DNA of 64,000 nt from Treponema sp. UBA6367 (GCA_002437725.1 DJRF01000024.1:14009-78008), one strand, 5' to 3'; positions 26,886 through 36,949 are shown, counted from the first letter of the stretch. Notes: generated by a model from the letters alone, not told the origin. Numbers and translations are program-made.

Positions 26886-27983
26886 ATGTCAGGAAATACT
26901 TACGGAACTTTATTTAAGATTACAACCTTTGGAGAAAGCCACGGAAAAGCTTTAGGCGTTGTTATTGACGGCTGCCCCGCTGGACTTGAAATAGATTGCT
27001 CAAAAATTCAAAAAGAATTAGACAGAAGAAGACCGGGAAGCGCTGTAAAAGGCGAAAACTCAGCAGCGGTTACTTCGCGCTTTGAACCAGACCAGGCAGA
27101 AATTCTTTCTGGAGTTTTTGAAGGCAAGTCAACTGGAACTCCAATTGCAATTGCTATAAAAAACACTTCGCAACATTCAAGCGATTACGGCAATATAAAA
27201 GATTCTTACAGACCAGGTCACGCTGATTTTTCATACGATGAAAAATACGGATTTAGAGACTTTAGAGGGGGCGGAAGATCTAGCGGAAGAGAAACAGCTG
27301 CAAGAGTAGCCGCTGGAGCAGTTGCAAAAATGCTTTTAGAATCAAAAGGCATAAAAATTACGGCTTACACGCTTAAGGCTTGCGGCATCAAATGTGAAAA
27401 AAAAGACTTTTCGCAAATTGAACAGAACAACCTTAGAATGCCAGACAACACTGCCGCGGAAAAAGCTGAAGAAAAACTTGAATTATTGCGCTCACAGGGG
27501 AACAGCGCGGGCGGAATAATCGAATGTAAAATAACAGGAGTTCCGGCAGGACTTGGAGAACCAGTTTTTGACAAGCTAGATGCGGAACTTGCAAAAGCGA
27601 TTGTTTCAATAGGAGCTGTAAAGGGCATTGAATTTGGCAGCGGTTTTGCAAGCGCAGACTCAACTGGCAGCCAAAACAACGACGAAATGTTTATTTCCAG
27701 CGGAAAACCTTCTTTTTTTACAAACAATTCAGGCGGAATTCTTGGCGGAATTTCAAACGGAAACGAAATAATTTTTAGGGCAGCTATAAAACCAGTTCCA
27801 AGCATTTTTATAGAACAAAAAACTATAAAAAAAGAAGAAAACAAATATGAAGAAACTAAAATAGAAATAAAAGGCAGGCACGACGTTTGCCTTTGTCCAC
27901 GTATAGTTCCAGTAATTGAATCAATGGCTGCAATTGTGGTTGCAGATATGATTCTTAGAAACAAAACGGCTAAAATAAAATGA
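26886..27983 (+). CDS. aroC: Chorismate synthase
   Basis: Makes chorismate from EPSP using reduced FMN, the last step of the shikimate pathway to aromatic amino acids. The 365-residue chain shows FGESHGKALGVVIDGCPAG, DRRRPGS, and FRDFRGGGRSSGRETAARVA, all signature blocks. Length is normal. It starts 18 bases after the membrane regulator gene and its stop overlaps the start of the D,D-carboxypeptidase gene by 4 bases (ATGA), so the three are likely one transcript. Confidence 0.97.
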   Translation: MSGNTYGTLFKITTFGESHGKALGVVIDGCPAGLEIDCSKIQKELDRRRPGSAVKGENSAAVTSRFEPDQAEILSGVFEGKSTGTPIAIAIKNTSQHSSDYGNIKDSYRPGHADFSYDEKYGFRDFRGGGRSSGRETAARVAAGAVAKMLLESKGIKITAYTLKACGIKCEKKDFSQIEQNNLRMPDNTAAEKAEEKLELLRSQGNSAGGIIECKITGVPAGLGEPVFDKLDAELAKAIVSIGAVKGIEFGSGFASADSTGSQNNDEMFISSGKPSFFTNNSGGILGGISNGNEIIFRAAIKPVPSIFIEQKTIKKEENKYEETKIEIKGRHDVCLCPRIVPVIESMAAIVVADMILRNKTAKIK

Positions 27984-29392
27984 AGAAAATAAAAAAAATA
28001 CTTTTAACTGCTCTAATTGCTTTTTGCAGCGCTTACGTAATTACGGTTGGAACAAGAGCCTTTCAGATTAGAAAAATATCAGCAGTTCCAGCGCTTTCTT
28101 ATTCGGACAAAACTGAGCTTGAAAATATTTTAAGCTCAAAATATCCAGAAAGAAACAAAATTGTAAAAAAATTGCCTTATGAAACAAAAAGCGTAGAGCT
28201 TCCAATTTTAGCAAAATCTGCAATCTTAATAGACGCAACAAATGGCAATATCTTATACGAAAAAAACGCTGATGAGATTATTCCGCCTGCAAGCATGACA
28301 AAAATTGCAGTAATGTATGTTGTGTTTCAGGAAATTGAAAAAGGAAAAATTTCTTTAAAAGACGAAGTTCCACTTCCGCCAAACACTTGGGCTTGCAATA
28401 TGCCTCCTCATTCGTCTTTAATGTTTCTAGGAAAAAATCAAAAAGTAACTTTAGAAGAACTTATGCTTGGAATGGCTGTAGCATCTGGAAACGACGCTTC
28501 CCATGCAGTTGCAGATTACGTCTGCGGAAGCATGGAAGCCTTTATAAAAAGAATGAACGATGAAGTCAAAAAGCTTGGGCTAGAAAACACTCGTTTTATA
28601 GAAACTTCTGGATATAGCGAAAAAAATACAACTACAGCAAGAGAAATGGCCGCATTGGCTAAAGTATACTTGGAAAAGTACCCAGAATCTCTTGCAAAAT
28701 TTCATTCGGCGCTTTCAATAACTTATCCAAAAGAAAAAAATCTTGCGCCAGAAACAAAGGGGCTTCCACGAACGCAGGATTTTTCAAATGGACTTCCAGA
28801 ATACATAACTATGGGTATTTACCAAAAAAATACAAATCCGCTATTAGGAAAGCTCGACGGATGTGACGGTCTAAAGACGGGCTACATTGACGAAAGCGGT
28901 TATAATCTAATTCTTACTGTAGAACGGAAAAATATGCGGATTATAAGCGTCACCATGGGCGGTCCTGGAAAAACTGTAGCAGAAGGGCAAGCCGGCAGAA
29001 CTGCGGACGGAACAACTGTTACAGAATGGGCATTTTCTACGTTCGCAGATTACAAAAATCCTCTTATAATGCGAGAATACAACATTCCGCTTGTAAAAGC
29101 AAAGCAAACAAGAGTTCACTTAGTTCCTGCCTGGGAACAAAAAGCGCTTACAATTCCTATAAACATTGCAAACGACACAGAAGATGCTGTAAACGAAGTA
29201 AAGATAAACATTGAACTTCCAAAGATGCTAAAAGGCTCTATAAAAGCTGGCGATGAATACGGAAAAATAGAATACTTTTTAGCCGGCAAAAAACTACAAA
29301 CAATTCCACTGGTTGCGCAACAAAATGTAGAAAAAGCGCCTCTTTGGATACGTTTTGCAGACTTGTGCGCAAGCGCAGCATTATTATTTTAA
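27980..29392 (+). CDS. D-alanyl-D-alanine carboxypeptidase (DacA/PBP5 type)
   Basis: Trims the terminal D-alanine from peptidoglycan pentapeptides in the periplasm. The 470-residue protein has an N-terminal membrane segment used as signal or anchor, and the three penicillin-binding motifs in order: SMTK with Ser105 and Lys108, SGN at 169-171, and KTG at 299-301. A C-terminal beta domain (after about residue 370) corresponds to PBP5 domain II, and the final hydrophobic residues could be a membrane anchor. The 4-base overlap with aroC indicates coupling. Its 3' end overlaps the convergent deacetylase-like gene by 9 bases. Confidence 0.93.
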   Translation: MKKIKKILLTALIAFCSAYVITVGTRAFQIRKISAVPALSYSDKTELENILSSKYPERNKIVKKLPYETKSVELPILAKSAILIDATNGNILYEKNADEIIPPASMTKIAVMYVVFQEIEKGKISLKDEVPLPPNTWACNMPPHSSLMFLGKNQKVTLEELMLGMAVASGNDASHAVADYVCGSMEAFIKRMNDEVKKLGLENTRFIETSGYSEKNTTTAREMAALAKVYLEKYPESLAKFHSALSITYPKEKNLAPETKGLPRTQDFSNGLPEYITMGIYQKNTNPLLGKLDGCDGLKTGYIDESGYNLILTVERKNMRIISVTMGGPGKTVAEGQAGRTADGTTVTEWAFSTFADYKNPLIMREYNIPLVKAKQTRVHLVPAWEQKALTIPINIANDTEDAVNEVKINIELPKMLKGSIKAGDEYGKIEYFLAGKKLQTIPLVAQQNVEKAPLWIRFADLCASAALLF

Positions 29393-31642
29393 AAGAAGCC
29401 TTATAGGAATTATTTCGTAGCCTGAATCTAGAATTGCACTTACCAACAAATCCAGCTTGTCGTATAAGTAGTTTTTCCTTGTTCCGTAAGAAATTCCTAC
29501 TGTAACTGGAATAACGCCGCCATTATTATTCTTAAGAATTGTCATGTATAGGTCAATTAAATCTTCCGCGCTAAAATATTTTTCAGTTCCTGCAACAGCT
29601 TGTTCCATAGTTACACAGTCGCTAACGTTTTGAAAAACATTTACGTAAGAATACCCTGCGTCCGTTCCTGTTTGAATCATTTTGTCAGTTGCAAAATAAT
29701 ACGGAGCATGCCACAAAAGACTTAATTCGTGACCTGTACAATTAAAAAATTCGTCTTCGTTGCGAGCGAGACCTCTTCTAATAAAGGTTTCATCAACTAA
29801 AAAATCGTTAGAATCCAGCCTTGCTGTTGTAAAAAACATAGAAGCGGTTTCGTTAAAACTGTTTGCAATAAGCTTTGTTTCATTTGGATAGCGGCGGATA
29901 AATTCTCCGTTTAAGAAAAATGTTCCTGGAATATTATAAGTTGAAAGAGTGTTTAAAATTTTGCATAATCCGTCGGAATTATCGTATGCATCAAAAATCA
30001 ACGAGACTTTTTTTCGCTCATCAGTTTTCTGAATAGAATTTGAAAACACAGCCCTTGTTACAGCCTTCCCTGTAAGATTTCTAATATAAAGCGCATTGTC
30101 AAAATCCAAAGAAGGAGTTTCTCCGCAAAAAACACGGTAACGCCCATTGCTTGAACTTTTCTTTGCAACAGTTTCTTCTTTCTGTTCAGTCCATTTTGAA
30201 GCAGAAAAATCGAAAGCATACTTGTGACCGTTTCCCGCGTCGGCAATAACTTTTTCTTCTTCAGACCAATCAAGTTCAGTAACAGAAGAGATAAGTTTTA
30301 CTAGAAAAACTTCACTGTCATCGGCAGCGGTAGAACTGGCACTTAAGTGATTTGCGCCAATAAGCCATGCTCTAACGGTTTTATCGCCACCCACATACAA
30401 AAGGGAAGGATTTCTCCAAACCATAGAAACAACATTTTCTCCAGAAAGTTTTCCTAAAGACTTCCAATTTTTAGTATCGTAGACATGAACCGTAGAACCA
30501 GAATAAAAAGCGCAGGCAGTTCCATCAGGAGAAATTACAGGAAAATCGGAATCTTCAATTTCTAGGAATTTCACAAATCCAGGGCTGCTTTTATAAACAT
30601 AAGACACAGGGGCTTTGCCTGAATGAGGAAGCAATTTTACCCAAATGCAAGGATTTTGGTCTGAAGACCAAATAACATCCGCCGCCAAAACAGAAGCTTT
30701 TTTATCTGTTAAAGAAAGGGTTGCAACCATATCCAAATATTCACAACCAGAAGAAAGTTTGTAGTACGCAAGAAATTTAGATTTTTGAATTACTACAATA
30801 GAAGAAAGCGAATCGTTTACGCGGAAAATATCTTCTGTGCAATCAAAAGGAAAATTTAGCCTTCCTATTGCTCCTCCTTTTCCTATGATTTTTGAATAAA
30901 GCCCAAGCGTGTAAAGTTCTTTTGAAGAAAGTTTGTAGACAATATCTCCATCGATATAAATTAAATGATTTGAAGAAGTCCATTCCACACTATTTATAGA
31001 ACCTCTTCCTATTAAGCGAAACTTTTCTTCAACTTCAACACCCTTTAAAATCGCTTCTGGGTTGCAAAAATAAAGATTTTCATTTTTTTCATAAACAAAA
31101 AAAGAATTATCCTTAGCCCACTTTACAGGAACGTCTGTATAAGAAAAGGCTGCATTTTCATCAAGAGCGGCTTTTTTTTGTGTAACAAGATTTTCTATAA
31201 AAAGGATTCCGCTTGCAAAGTCTTTTTTTTCCACATAGCAAGAAAAATTCCCGTTTGGACTAACTGCAATATTCGAAAGACGCATAGAATTCAAAGGTAT
31301 TTTGCTAGAAAATTTTTTCCATTCAATAGAATTAGTGTCCAAGTCGCACCAAGCAGTTCCATATCGGTTTCGTATCTGCAGTTTTTTTCCAGAGCAAACT
31401 AATTCCATTTTTTCTGGAAAACACGAAATCATTCTTATAGATTCAGTTTCGGTAGGAGTAATTTTTGCAGAAAATGCCGATTTATATGAAAAAGTTCCTG
31501 GAATATCATGTTTTACACTGAAAAGAATTTCATTTTGACTGTTTATAGAACCATCGCCAAATCTTATTCCTGCAGAAACAGAAATTTTACCAAAAAGAGC
31601 GAATGCGAAAGCGAACAAAAGAACTTTTTTATGCATTTTCAT
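29384..31642 (-). CDS. Exported beta-propeller protein with C-terminal NodB-like (polysaccharide deacetylase) fold
   Basis: A 752-residue exported protein with a signal peptide (VLLFAFAFALFGKISVSA). Residues 30-500 are beta-rich with repeated serine/tryptophan strand turns (propeller-like). Residues 545-752 resemble the CE4 NodB fold: SLIFDAYDNSDG with Asp551, the YNIPGTFFLNGEFIRR block, and LLWHAPYY. The usual HxxxH metal motif after IAN is replaced by SFNETASM, so zinc-dependent deacetylation is doubtful. Start is either 31642 or the ATG at 31636; GGGAG is better spaced for the latter. It is preceded on the same strand by the LysM-M23 gene, so both may act on peptidoglycan. Confidence 0.7.
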   Translation of the reverse strand: MKMHKKVLLFAFAFALFGKISVSAGIRFGDGSINSQNEILFSVKHDIPGTFSYKSAFSAKITPTETESIRMISCFPEKMELVCSGKKLQIRNRYGTAWCDLDTNSIEWKKFSSKIPLNSMRLSNIAVSPNGNFSCYVEKKDFASGILFIENLVTQKKAALDENAAFSYTDVPVKWAKDNSFFVYEKNENLYFCNPEAILKGVEVEEKFRLIGRGSINSVEWTSSNHLIYIDGDIVYKLSSKELYTLGLYSKIIGKGGAIGRLNFPFDCTEDIFRVNDSLSSIVVIQKSKFLAYYKLSSGCEYLDMVATLSLTDKKASVLAADVIWSSDQNPCIWVKLLPHSGKAPVSYVYKSSPGFVKFLEIEDSDFPVISPDGTACAFYSGSTVHVYDTKNWKSLGKLSGENVVSMVWRNPSLLYVGGDKTVRAWLIGANHLSASSTAADDSEVFLVKLISSVTELDWSEEEKVIADAGNGHKYAFDFSASKWTEQKEETVAKKSSSNGRYRVFCGETPSLDFDNALYIRNLTGKAVTRAVFSNSIQKTDERKKVSLIFDAYDNSDGLCKILNTLSTYNIPGTFFLNGEFIRRYPNETKLIANSFNETASMFFTTARLDSNDFLVDETFIRRGLARNEDEFFNCTGHELSLLWHAPYYFATDKMIQTGTDAGYSYVNVFQNVSDCVTMEQAVAGTEKYFSAEDLIDLYMTILKNNNGGVIPVTVGISYGTRKNYLYDKLDLLVSAILDSGYEIIPIRLLLK

Positions 31643-31672
31643 TTTCTCCCATAAAAATTCAAGATTAAACTC

Positions 31673-32848
31673 TTATTTTTTTATCAAAGTCAAAGGGTCT
31701 ACAAGTTTTCCATTTTTATAAATTGTAAAATGTAAATGAGGACCTGTTGAATATCCTGTAGAACCAACCAACCCTATTCGCGAACCTTGACTTATCCACT
31801 GCCCTTTTTTTACTAAAATTTTTGACATATGACCATACAAGGTTTGATAACCATTAGAATGTTTTATTATAACATAATTTCCATAAACTGGATGAAAACC
31901 GCTGACCGCAACAGTTCCACTAGAAGAAGCTAAAATTGCAGAACCTTGAGGACAAGCCATATCAATTCCAGTGTGATTTGAACGAACTCCTGTAAAAGGA
32001 TCTGCTCTAGGTCCAAAATAAGATGTAATTCTGTATCTTGTAGAAAGAGGATTCTTAAAAAGCTCGCCCATAGCTTTTTGCAATTTTTGAAAATCCATCC
32101 TAGCTCCAGGAATAAAAATCTGTTGTCCAGATGCAAGAACAGAAGTTTCCAATTCGTTTACGTCAAGAATTTCTTCCATAGAAACATTGAACTTTGAACA
32201 GATTCCTTGCAAGGTGTTTCCCTTTTGAACGGTGTAAAAAAGTCCATCCATTGAAGGAATTTTTAGTTTTTGCCCAGCGCACAGCTGCCTTACATTGTCA
32301 ATGTCGTTTACAGCAATTAAGGTGGAAATATTTGTAAGTCCAAACTTTTTTGTAATGCCGCTGATTGTGTCGCCAGGCTTAACCTTGTATGTTTGAAACT
32401 TTACTGGCTGCTTAAAAAGAATAGAAATGTCTGTATTTACAGAATCCAAAAGAGTTCCGTTCTCATTATATTCAGGCTTGTCCAAGGCAAAGTTTGACAT
32501 AATTATATCAAGCATTTCTATATCAGAGTTTAAATCTTTTTCAGCAGGCAGACTAACAGGACCTGTAAAAGATTTTATGTAATCTATTCCTTTTACACTA
32601 AAAATAGAAACAAAAATATACAGCAAAAAAAGAATGCAAACAACAGATATTGTAAAAGAATTTTTTCCTAGCCCGCAGACAAAACCTCTTATTCTTTGAG
32701 CAAACGAAAGGGAGTCCGAATTAAACGTTACTTTTTTTTGCCTTATGCTTTTAGCATTAAACTTTAAAAAATTGCGATGCGCAAGAACTGTGAACAAATT
32801 TTTGCTTGCGCTTCGATTATCAAAGCCTACGTAATTAACTATTTCCAT
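31673..32848 (-). CDS. LysM-containing M23 family metallopeptidase
   Basis: A 391-residue envelope protein, probably a peptidoglycan endopeptidase or an activator of amidases. Residues 1-60 are cytoplasmic, 63-85 form one transmembrane helix (FTISVVCILFLLYIFVSIF), residues 145-245 hold two LysM units (TYKVKPGDTISGITKKFG and FYTVQKGNTLQGICSKF), and 275-391 are a LytM/M23 domain. The zinc ligands appear intact: NHTGIDMACP (His and Asp) and GPHLHFTIY (HxH). Divergent from lepB and upstream of the deacetylase-like gene with a 30-base gap. Confidence 0.93.
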   Translation of the reverse strand: MEIVNYVGFDNRSASKNLFTVLAHRNFLKFNAKSIRQKKVTFNSDSLSFAQRIRGFVCGLGKNSFTISVVCILFLLYIFVSIFSVKGIDYIKSFTGPVSLPAEKDLNSDIEMLDIIMSNFALDKPEYNENGTLLDSVNTDISILFKQPVKFQTYKVKPGDTISGITKKFGLTNISTLIAVNDIDNVRQLCAGQKLKIPSMDGLFYTVQKGNTLQGICSKFNVSMEEILDVNELETSVLASGQQIFIPGARMDFQKLQKAMGELFKNPLSTRYRITSYFGPRADPFTGVRSNHTGIDMACPQGSAILASSSGTVAVSGFHPVYGNYVIIKHSNGYQTLYGHMSKILVKKGQWISQGSRIGLVGSTGYSTGPHLHFTIYKNGKLVDPLTLIKK

Positions 32849-32902
32849 ACTTTTCTATCGACATAAAAACTATGACATATTAGAATATATTTTATTCTGA
32901 CT

Positions 32903-33400
32903 ATGAAAGAAATAAAATTTTGCGTCTGCGTGGCTATAGGAATTCTGCTTGGACTGTTCTTGAAACTCTTTGTATTTGATATTCTGCACATCAGCGGAAA
33001 CTCTATGAGTCCAGCATTAAAAGATGGAGACACCGTTATAGTAAACAAACTTGCCTACGGTTTAAACGTTCCGTTTAAGGGCAAGTTTTTCTTTCAGTGG
33101 AACAGCCCGAAACGAGGCGACGCCGTAATTTATTTTCATGACAACAAAATAGTTGTAAAAAGATGCGTCGCCACAGAAAACACTCATCTAGATTTTTCAA
33201 CTGATTCGGGGTATATTTTAAATATTGGAACTTTATCCGTAAAGTTAACTAAAAATCAATATGAAAAATTAAAAAATTTTTCTGAAATTCCAAAAGGTTA
33301 TATTTTTGCTCTTGGTGACAATCAAGAGCAGTCTCTGGATTCAAGGGACTACGGCTTTGTTTCTATAAAAAATATTACAGGAAAGATAATTGGAAAATGA
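32903..33400 (+). CDS. lepB: Signal peptidase I
   Basis: Cleaves signal peptides of secreted proteins at the outer face of the inner membrane. The 165-residue protein has one N-terminal membrane helix, the catalytic serine in SGNSMSP (Ser34), the general-base lysine in VVKRC (Lys86) and the conserved FALGDNQEQSLDSRDYGFV box. It is short, like Gram-positive type signal peptidases with a single anchor. Its stop overlaps the start of the penicillin-binding protein gene by 4 bases. Confidence 0.95.
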   Translation: MKEIKFCVCVAIGILLGLFLKLFVFDILHISGNSMSPALKDGDTVIVNKLAYGLNVPFKGKFFFQWNSPKRGDAVIYFHDNKIVVKRCVATENTHLDFSTDSGYILNIGTLSVKLTKNQYEKLKNFSEIPKGYIFALGDNQEQSLDSRDYGFVSIKNITGKIIGK

Positions 33401-35268
33401 ATGGGTTCTTTAAAAAATCAGCTTTAATTTCAATATGTGTTCTTATTTCCATTTTTTCTCTTGCCGTAATTATAAAATATGGAATTTTAGCAGCCACTCC
33501 AATTATGAAAATTCAAAATTCAACGCCAACCGTTGAAAGAGGTTCTATAGTAGACCGAAATGGAAAACCTCTAGCCGTCCAAACAAATTTCTACCACGTA
33601 GGCGTAACCCCAAACAGAATAAAAAACAAAGAGCAATTTGCTAAAAATTTGGCAGAACCTTTGGGAATGACGGAAGAACGTCTAATTTCAATCATTGAGC
33701 AAGGCGAAAAATCTAGCTTTATCTACTTAAAAAAGAAAGTGGATCAGGCAACCTACACAGAACTAAAAAAAATAACTTCAGACAACGACTACCTTTTTGT
33801 TACATTCGACAAAGTTCTTGGCCGTGTCTATCCAGAAAATTCTCTAGCGTCTCAGCTAATTGGATTTATGGGGGAAGACGGCAAAGGTCTTGCAGGAATT
33901 GAATATTCGATGCAAGAGCAGTTGCAGCCGAAACCAGATCCCAGCAGCATAAGGTCGCAAAAAGGAAAAAACGTTTCGCTAACAATAGACGCAAATCTTC
34001 AGTACAAGTTGGAAGAAATTGCGAAAGAAACAATGAATTCAACCCAGGCAGAGTCAATGATGCTAATTGCATCGGAAGCAAAAACTGGAGAAATTCTTTC
34101 CTATATAAGCTTGCCATCTGCAAACCTTAACGAATACGGCTCTGCAAAATTAGAACAGACAATTGACCGCCCAGCAATGGAAGCATACGAACCGGGTTCT
34201 GTATTTAAAATCTTTACAGTGGCTTCCATTTATAACGCGGGTCTTTTAAAAGAATCTGACGGATTTTTATGCGACGGAGTTTACGAGAACCGCATTCCCG
34301 GCGGCGAAACCATAAGAATAAAATGCCTTGACCGGCATGGATGGCTAACTGCTCGCGAAGCATTAAAGTATTCTTGCAACGATGTTTTGGCGCAAATTTC
34401 TGATAGGGCGAGCGACGAACAGTTTATTTCCATGATTCGCTCTTTAGGATTTGGCAGAAAGACTGGCATAGAACTGCCAGGAGAAACTGCAGGCTCTGTA
34501 AAGGACACTAACAGCAGGCTTTGGTCGGCACGTTCAAAGCCTACAATGGCAATCGGTCAAGAAATCAGTGTTTCTGCCCTGCAAATGATTCAAGCCGCAA
34601 GCGCAATTGCAAACGGCGGCGTTCCTGTAAAGCCTACAGTGATTAAAAAAATTGTTGAAAACGACGGAACTATAGTTTTTGAGCACTCTCCAGTCTACAA
34701 AGAGCGAGTTTTTAGCAACAAGACAGCTTCTTATGTTTTAAGCTGCATGGAAACCACTGCTACAAGCGGAACTGGCTCAAGGGCAAGATTAAATGATATT
34801 TCTATAGGCGTTAAAACAGGAACTGCGCAAATGGCAGACAAAAATAAAGGCGGCTACAGCTCAACAGACTTTCTTTCTAACTGCATGGCGATTTTTCCTG
34901 TAGAAGAGCCGCAAATAATCCTTTATATAGTTGTAGAAAAAGCGAAAGGAGAAACCTACGCAGGCAGAATTGTTGCTCCTGTTATAGCAAAAGCAGCAGA
35001 TGCAATAATAGACTACTTGGGAATGAGCAGAGGATCAGCAGAATCTGTTGAACACAGTGGGAAAATTACAATTTCGCCAGCAAAGCCATTTGAGTTAGGC
35101 AGCAAAGTTCCTGACTTTACAGGAATGTCAAAAAGAGATTTACTGCCAATAATTGAAAGAAGTGATATTCGCGTAAAAATAAATGGTTCTGGCTGGGTAA
35201 AAAGCCAGTCTCCAGAACCTGGAAGTCCAATTACGGAGAGCATGCTAATTGAACTCAATTTGGAATAA
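33397..35268 (+). CDS. Penicillin-binding protein with PASTA domain (FtsI-like transpeptidase)
   Basis: Cross-links peptidoglycan in the periplasm, probably at division. The 623-residue protein has an N-terminal membrane anchor, a dimerisation domain with RGSIVDRNGKPLAV, and a transpeptidase domain with SVFK (Ser268, Lys271), SCN (326-328) and KTGT (473-476). A single PASTA-like domain occupies residues 565-623 (VPDFTGMSKRDLLPII). Overlap with lepB by 4 bases and with the downstream DUF115 gene by 20 bases shows tight coupling. PASTA at the end is common for Treponema and Gram-positive class B PBPs. Confidence 0.93.
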   Translation: MNGFFKKSALISICVLISIFSLAVIIKYGILAATPIMKIQNSTPTVERGSIVDRNGKPLAVQTNFYHVGVTPNRIKNKEQFAKNLAEPLGMTEERLISIIEQGEKSSFIYLKKKVDQATYTELKKITSDNDYLFVTFDKVLGRVYPENSLASQLIGFMGEDGKGLAGIEYSMQEQLQPKPDPSSIRSQKGKNVSLTIDANLQYKLEEIAKETMNSTQAESMMLIASEAKTGEILSYISLPSANLNEYGSAKLEQTIDRPAMEAYEPGSVFKIFTVASIYNAGLLKESDGFLCDGVYENRIPGGETIRIKCLDRHGWLTAREALKYSCNDVLAQISDRASDEQFISMIRSLGFGRKTGIELPGETAGSVKDTNSRLWSARSKPTMAIGQEISVSALQMIQAASAIANGGVPVKPTVIKKIVENDGTIVFEHSPVYKERVFSNKTASYVLSCMETTATSGTGSRARLNDISIGVKTGTAQMADKNKGGYSSTDFLSNCMAIFPVEEPQIILYIVVEKAKGETYAGRIVAPVIAKAADAIIDYLGMSRGSAESVEHSGKITISPAKPFELGSKVPDFTGMSKRDLLPIIERSDIRVKINGSGWVKSQSPEPGSPITESMLIELNLE

Positions 35269-36748
35269 CAATATATCTCTTTTAAAAAAAAGATTTCCGC
35301 AGCTTACTCTGCTTTTAAAGTCAGAAATAGACAGATTTAATTCATTTGCAGGAACTGAACAGCAAGCCGCACTGCATCCTTTTTGGAACATATCAAATTC
35401 TAAAAGCGGGGAATTAACAGCTTCTGAAAACAATCTAAAATTACATTCTGCATATTCGCCCAAAAAAGAAGCGCAAAGCATTGTAAATTCAAAAAAAGAA
35501 ACCTTAAGAAACGCAAAGTCTGTTGTATTTATGGCTTTTGGACTTGGGTATTCAGTTTTAGAATGTATAAAGAATTTTCCGCTGCTGCCAGTTTTAATAG
35601 TCGAACCTGAGCCAAAAAGATTTTTTGCAGCAATGCTCTACCTTGATTGGCAAGACTTTTTTCAAAAGCAAAACATAACGCTTGCAGTCGGCTGCACGCC
35701 CGACCAAGTAATAAAGCTTATAAGCATAAATGGGTTTGAAAAAAGTGTTTTTATTTCTGTCGCAGCGCAAAAAAAACACGCTGAAGAATATTTCTCAGTT
35801 CTTCAGACTCTTATAGACAGAAATATTAGCAAAGAAAAAATAAACCAGGCGACTCTAAAAAAATTTGGAAAACTTTGGAAAAATAATATAGAAAAAAACT
35901 ATGATTTTGTAAAAAAACTTGATGGCGTAGAAATTTATAAGGAAGACGCTAAAGATATTCCATTCTTTTTAATCGCTGCAGGGCCTAGTTTACAAGGCGC
36001 ATTAAAATTTTTGTCAAAAATAAAAAAAAGAGGCATTGTAGTTTGCGTTGACACAGCCTTAAAAGCCTGCCTGCAAGCAAAAATTGAGCCAGACTTTGTA
36101 GTTCTTACCGACCCTCAGTACTGGGCATACAGGCATATTGCAAACCTAAAAAGTCCATCAAGCGTCCTGATAACAGAAGTCGCTGTTTATCCTAGCGTAT
36201 TTCGATGGCCATGCAGAAAAATTGTCGCGTGCAAAAGCCAAGTCCGCATACAGGATTATTCAAAATACTGCATGCCAGAAAAAGGCGATTTGGGTTCAGG
36301 CGGCTCTGTTGCGTCCAGCGCATGGAATTTTTGCGTATTCTGCGGCGCAAAACAGATATTTACACTTGGACTGGACTTTTCATTTCCTAGAAAACAGACT
36401 CATATTTCTGGCAGCAGCTTTGAACAGGCGGTACATTCTACTTCCACAAGGATAAAGCCTGCAGAGACCGCTTCAATGCCTCTTTTGTTTTCAGGAAACG
36501 TGAGCCTTGAAAAAAATTACTTTGGAAAACCTGTTCTTTCTGATCAAAAAATGAAAATGTTCGCCTGGTGGTTCGAAAGCCGAATTCAGCAAGTTCCTGA
36601 TGTAAAAACCTTTTCTCTCTTTGGTGAAGGACTTCATATTCCAGGAATTAAACCATGCAATTTAAATGAAATTCTTTCTCTTCCAGAAATCGAAAGTTTA
36701 AAAAAAGATTTTTTCAAAAAATCAGAAAAAAAACAAAACAGAAACTAA
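35249..36748 (+). CDS. DUF115 / motility-associated Maf glycosyltransferase-like protein
   Basis: A 499-residue cytoplasmic protein. A DUF115 (6-hydroxymethylpterin pyrophosphokinase MptE-like) domain lies at about residues 220-400: LIAAGPSLQGAL, IVVCVDTALKACLQAKIEPD and FVVLTDPQYWAY. Proteins of this kind (Maf) transfer nonulosonic acid to flagellin in some bacteria, and spirochaetes have multiple family members; here no sugar biosynthesis genes or flagellar genes adjoin, so the substrate is unknown. The gene overlaps the PBP gene by 20 bases, an odd pairing that suggests coupled translation. Confidence 0.8.
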   Translation: MNSIWNNNISLLKKRFPQLTLLLKSEIDRFNSFAGTEQQAALHPFWNISNSKSGELTASENNLKLHSAYSPKKEAQSIVNSKKETLRNAKSVVFMAFGLGYSVLECIKNFPLLPVLIVEPEPKRFFAAMLYLDWQDFFQKQNITLAVGCTPDQVIKLISINGFEKSVFISVAAQKKHAEEYFSVLQTLIDRNISKEKINQATLKKFGKLWKNNIEKNYDFVKKLDGVEIYKEDAKDIPFFLIAAGPSLQGALKFLSKIKKRGIVVCVDTALKACLQAKIEPDFVVLTDPQYWAYRHIANLKSPSSVLITEVAVYPSVFRWPCRKIVACKSQVRIQDYSKYCMPEKGDLGSGGSVASSAWNFCVFCGAKQIFTLGLDFSFPRKQTHISGSSFEQAVHSTSTRIKPAETASMPLLFSGNVSLEKNYFGKPVLSDQKMKMFAWWFESRIQQVPDVKTFSLFGEGLHIPGIKPCNLNEILSLPEIESLKKDFFKKSEKKQNRN

Positions 36749-36851
36749 AGACAATTAAACAAATACCGATAATATAAATGTAAGGCAACTTACAAAACAT
36801 TGCAGACGGAATTTCGACATCCAGACGCCTGCAAAAGTCCTTCATGACATT

Positions 36852-36890
36852 AAAAGATGAAAAGCGTGTGAGGTTTTTCATCTTTTTTTT
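36852..36890 (+). terminator. Rho-independent terminator after the DUF115 gene
   Basis: AAAAGATGAAAA (36852-36863) pairs with TTTTTCATCTTTT (36874-36886), followed by more T. It ends the lepB-PBP-DUF115 transcript about 100 bases after the stop codon. Confidence 0.8.
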
Positions 36891-36949
36891 TGCCTTTTGC
36901 TTCAAGATAATTGCATTATATGCCGATAAGTATAATGGAGTTTTCTCTC

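Noticed and set aside
27365..27964. 199-residue antisense open frame over aroC
   Set aside because: No motif or ribosome binding site; it is opposite a clear chorismate synthase.
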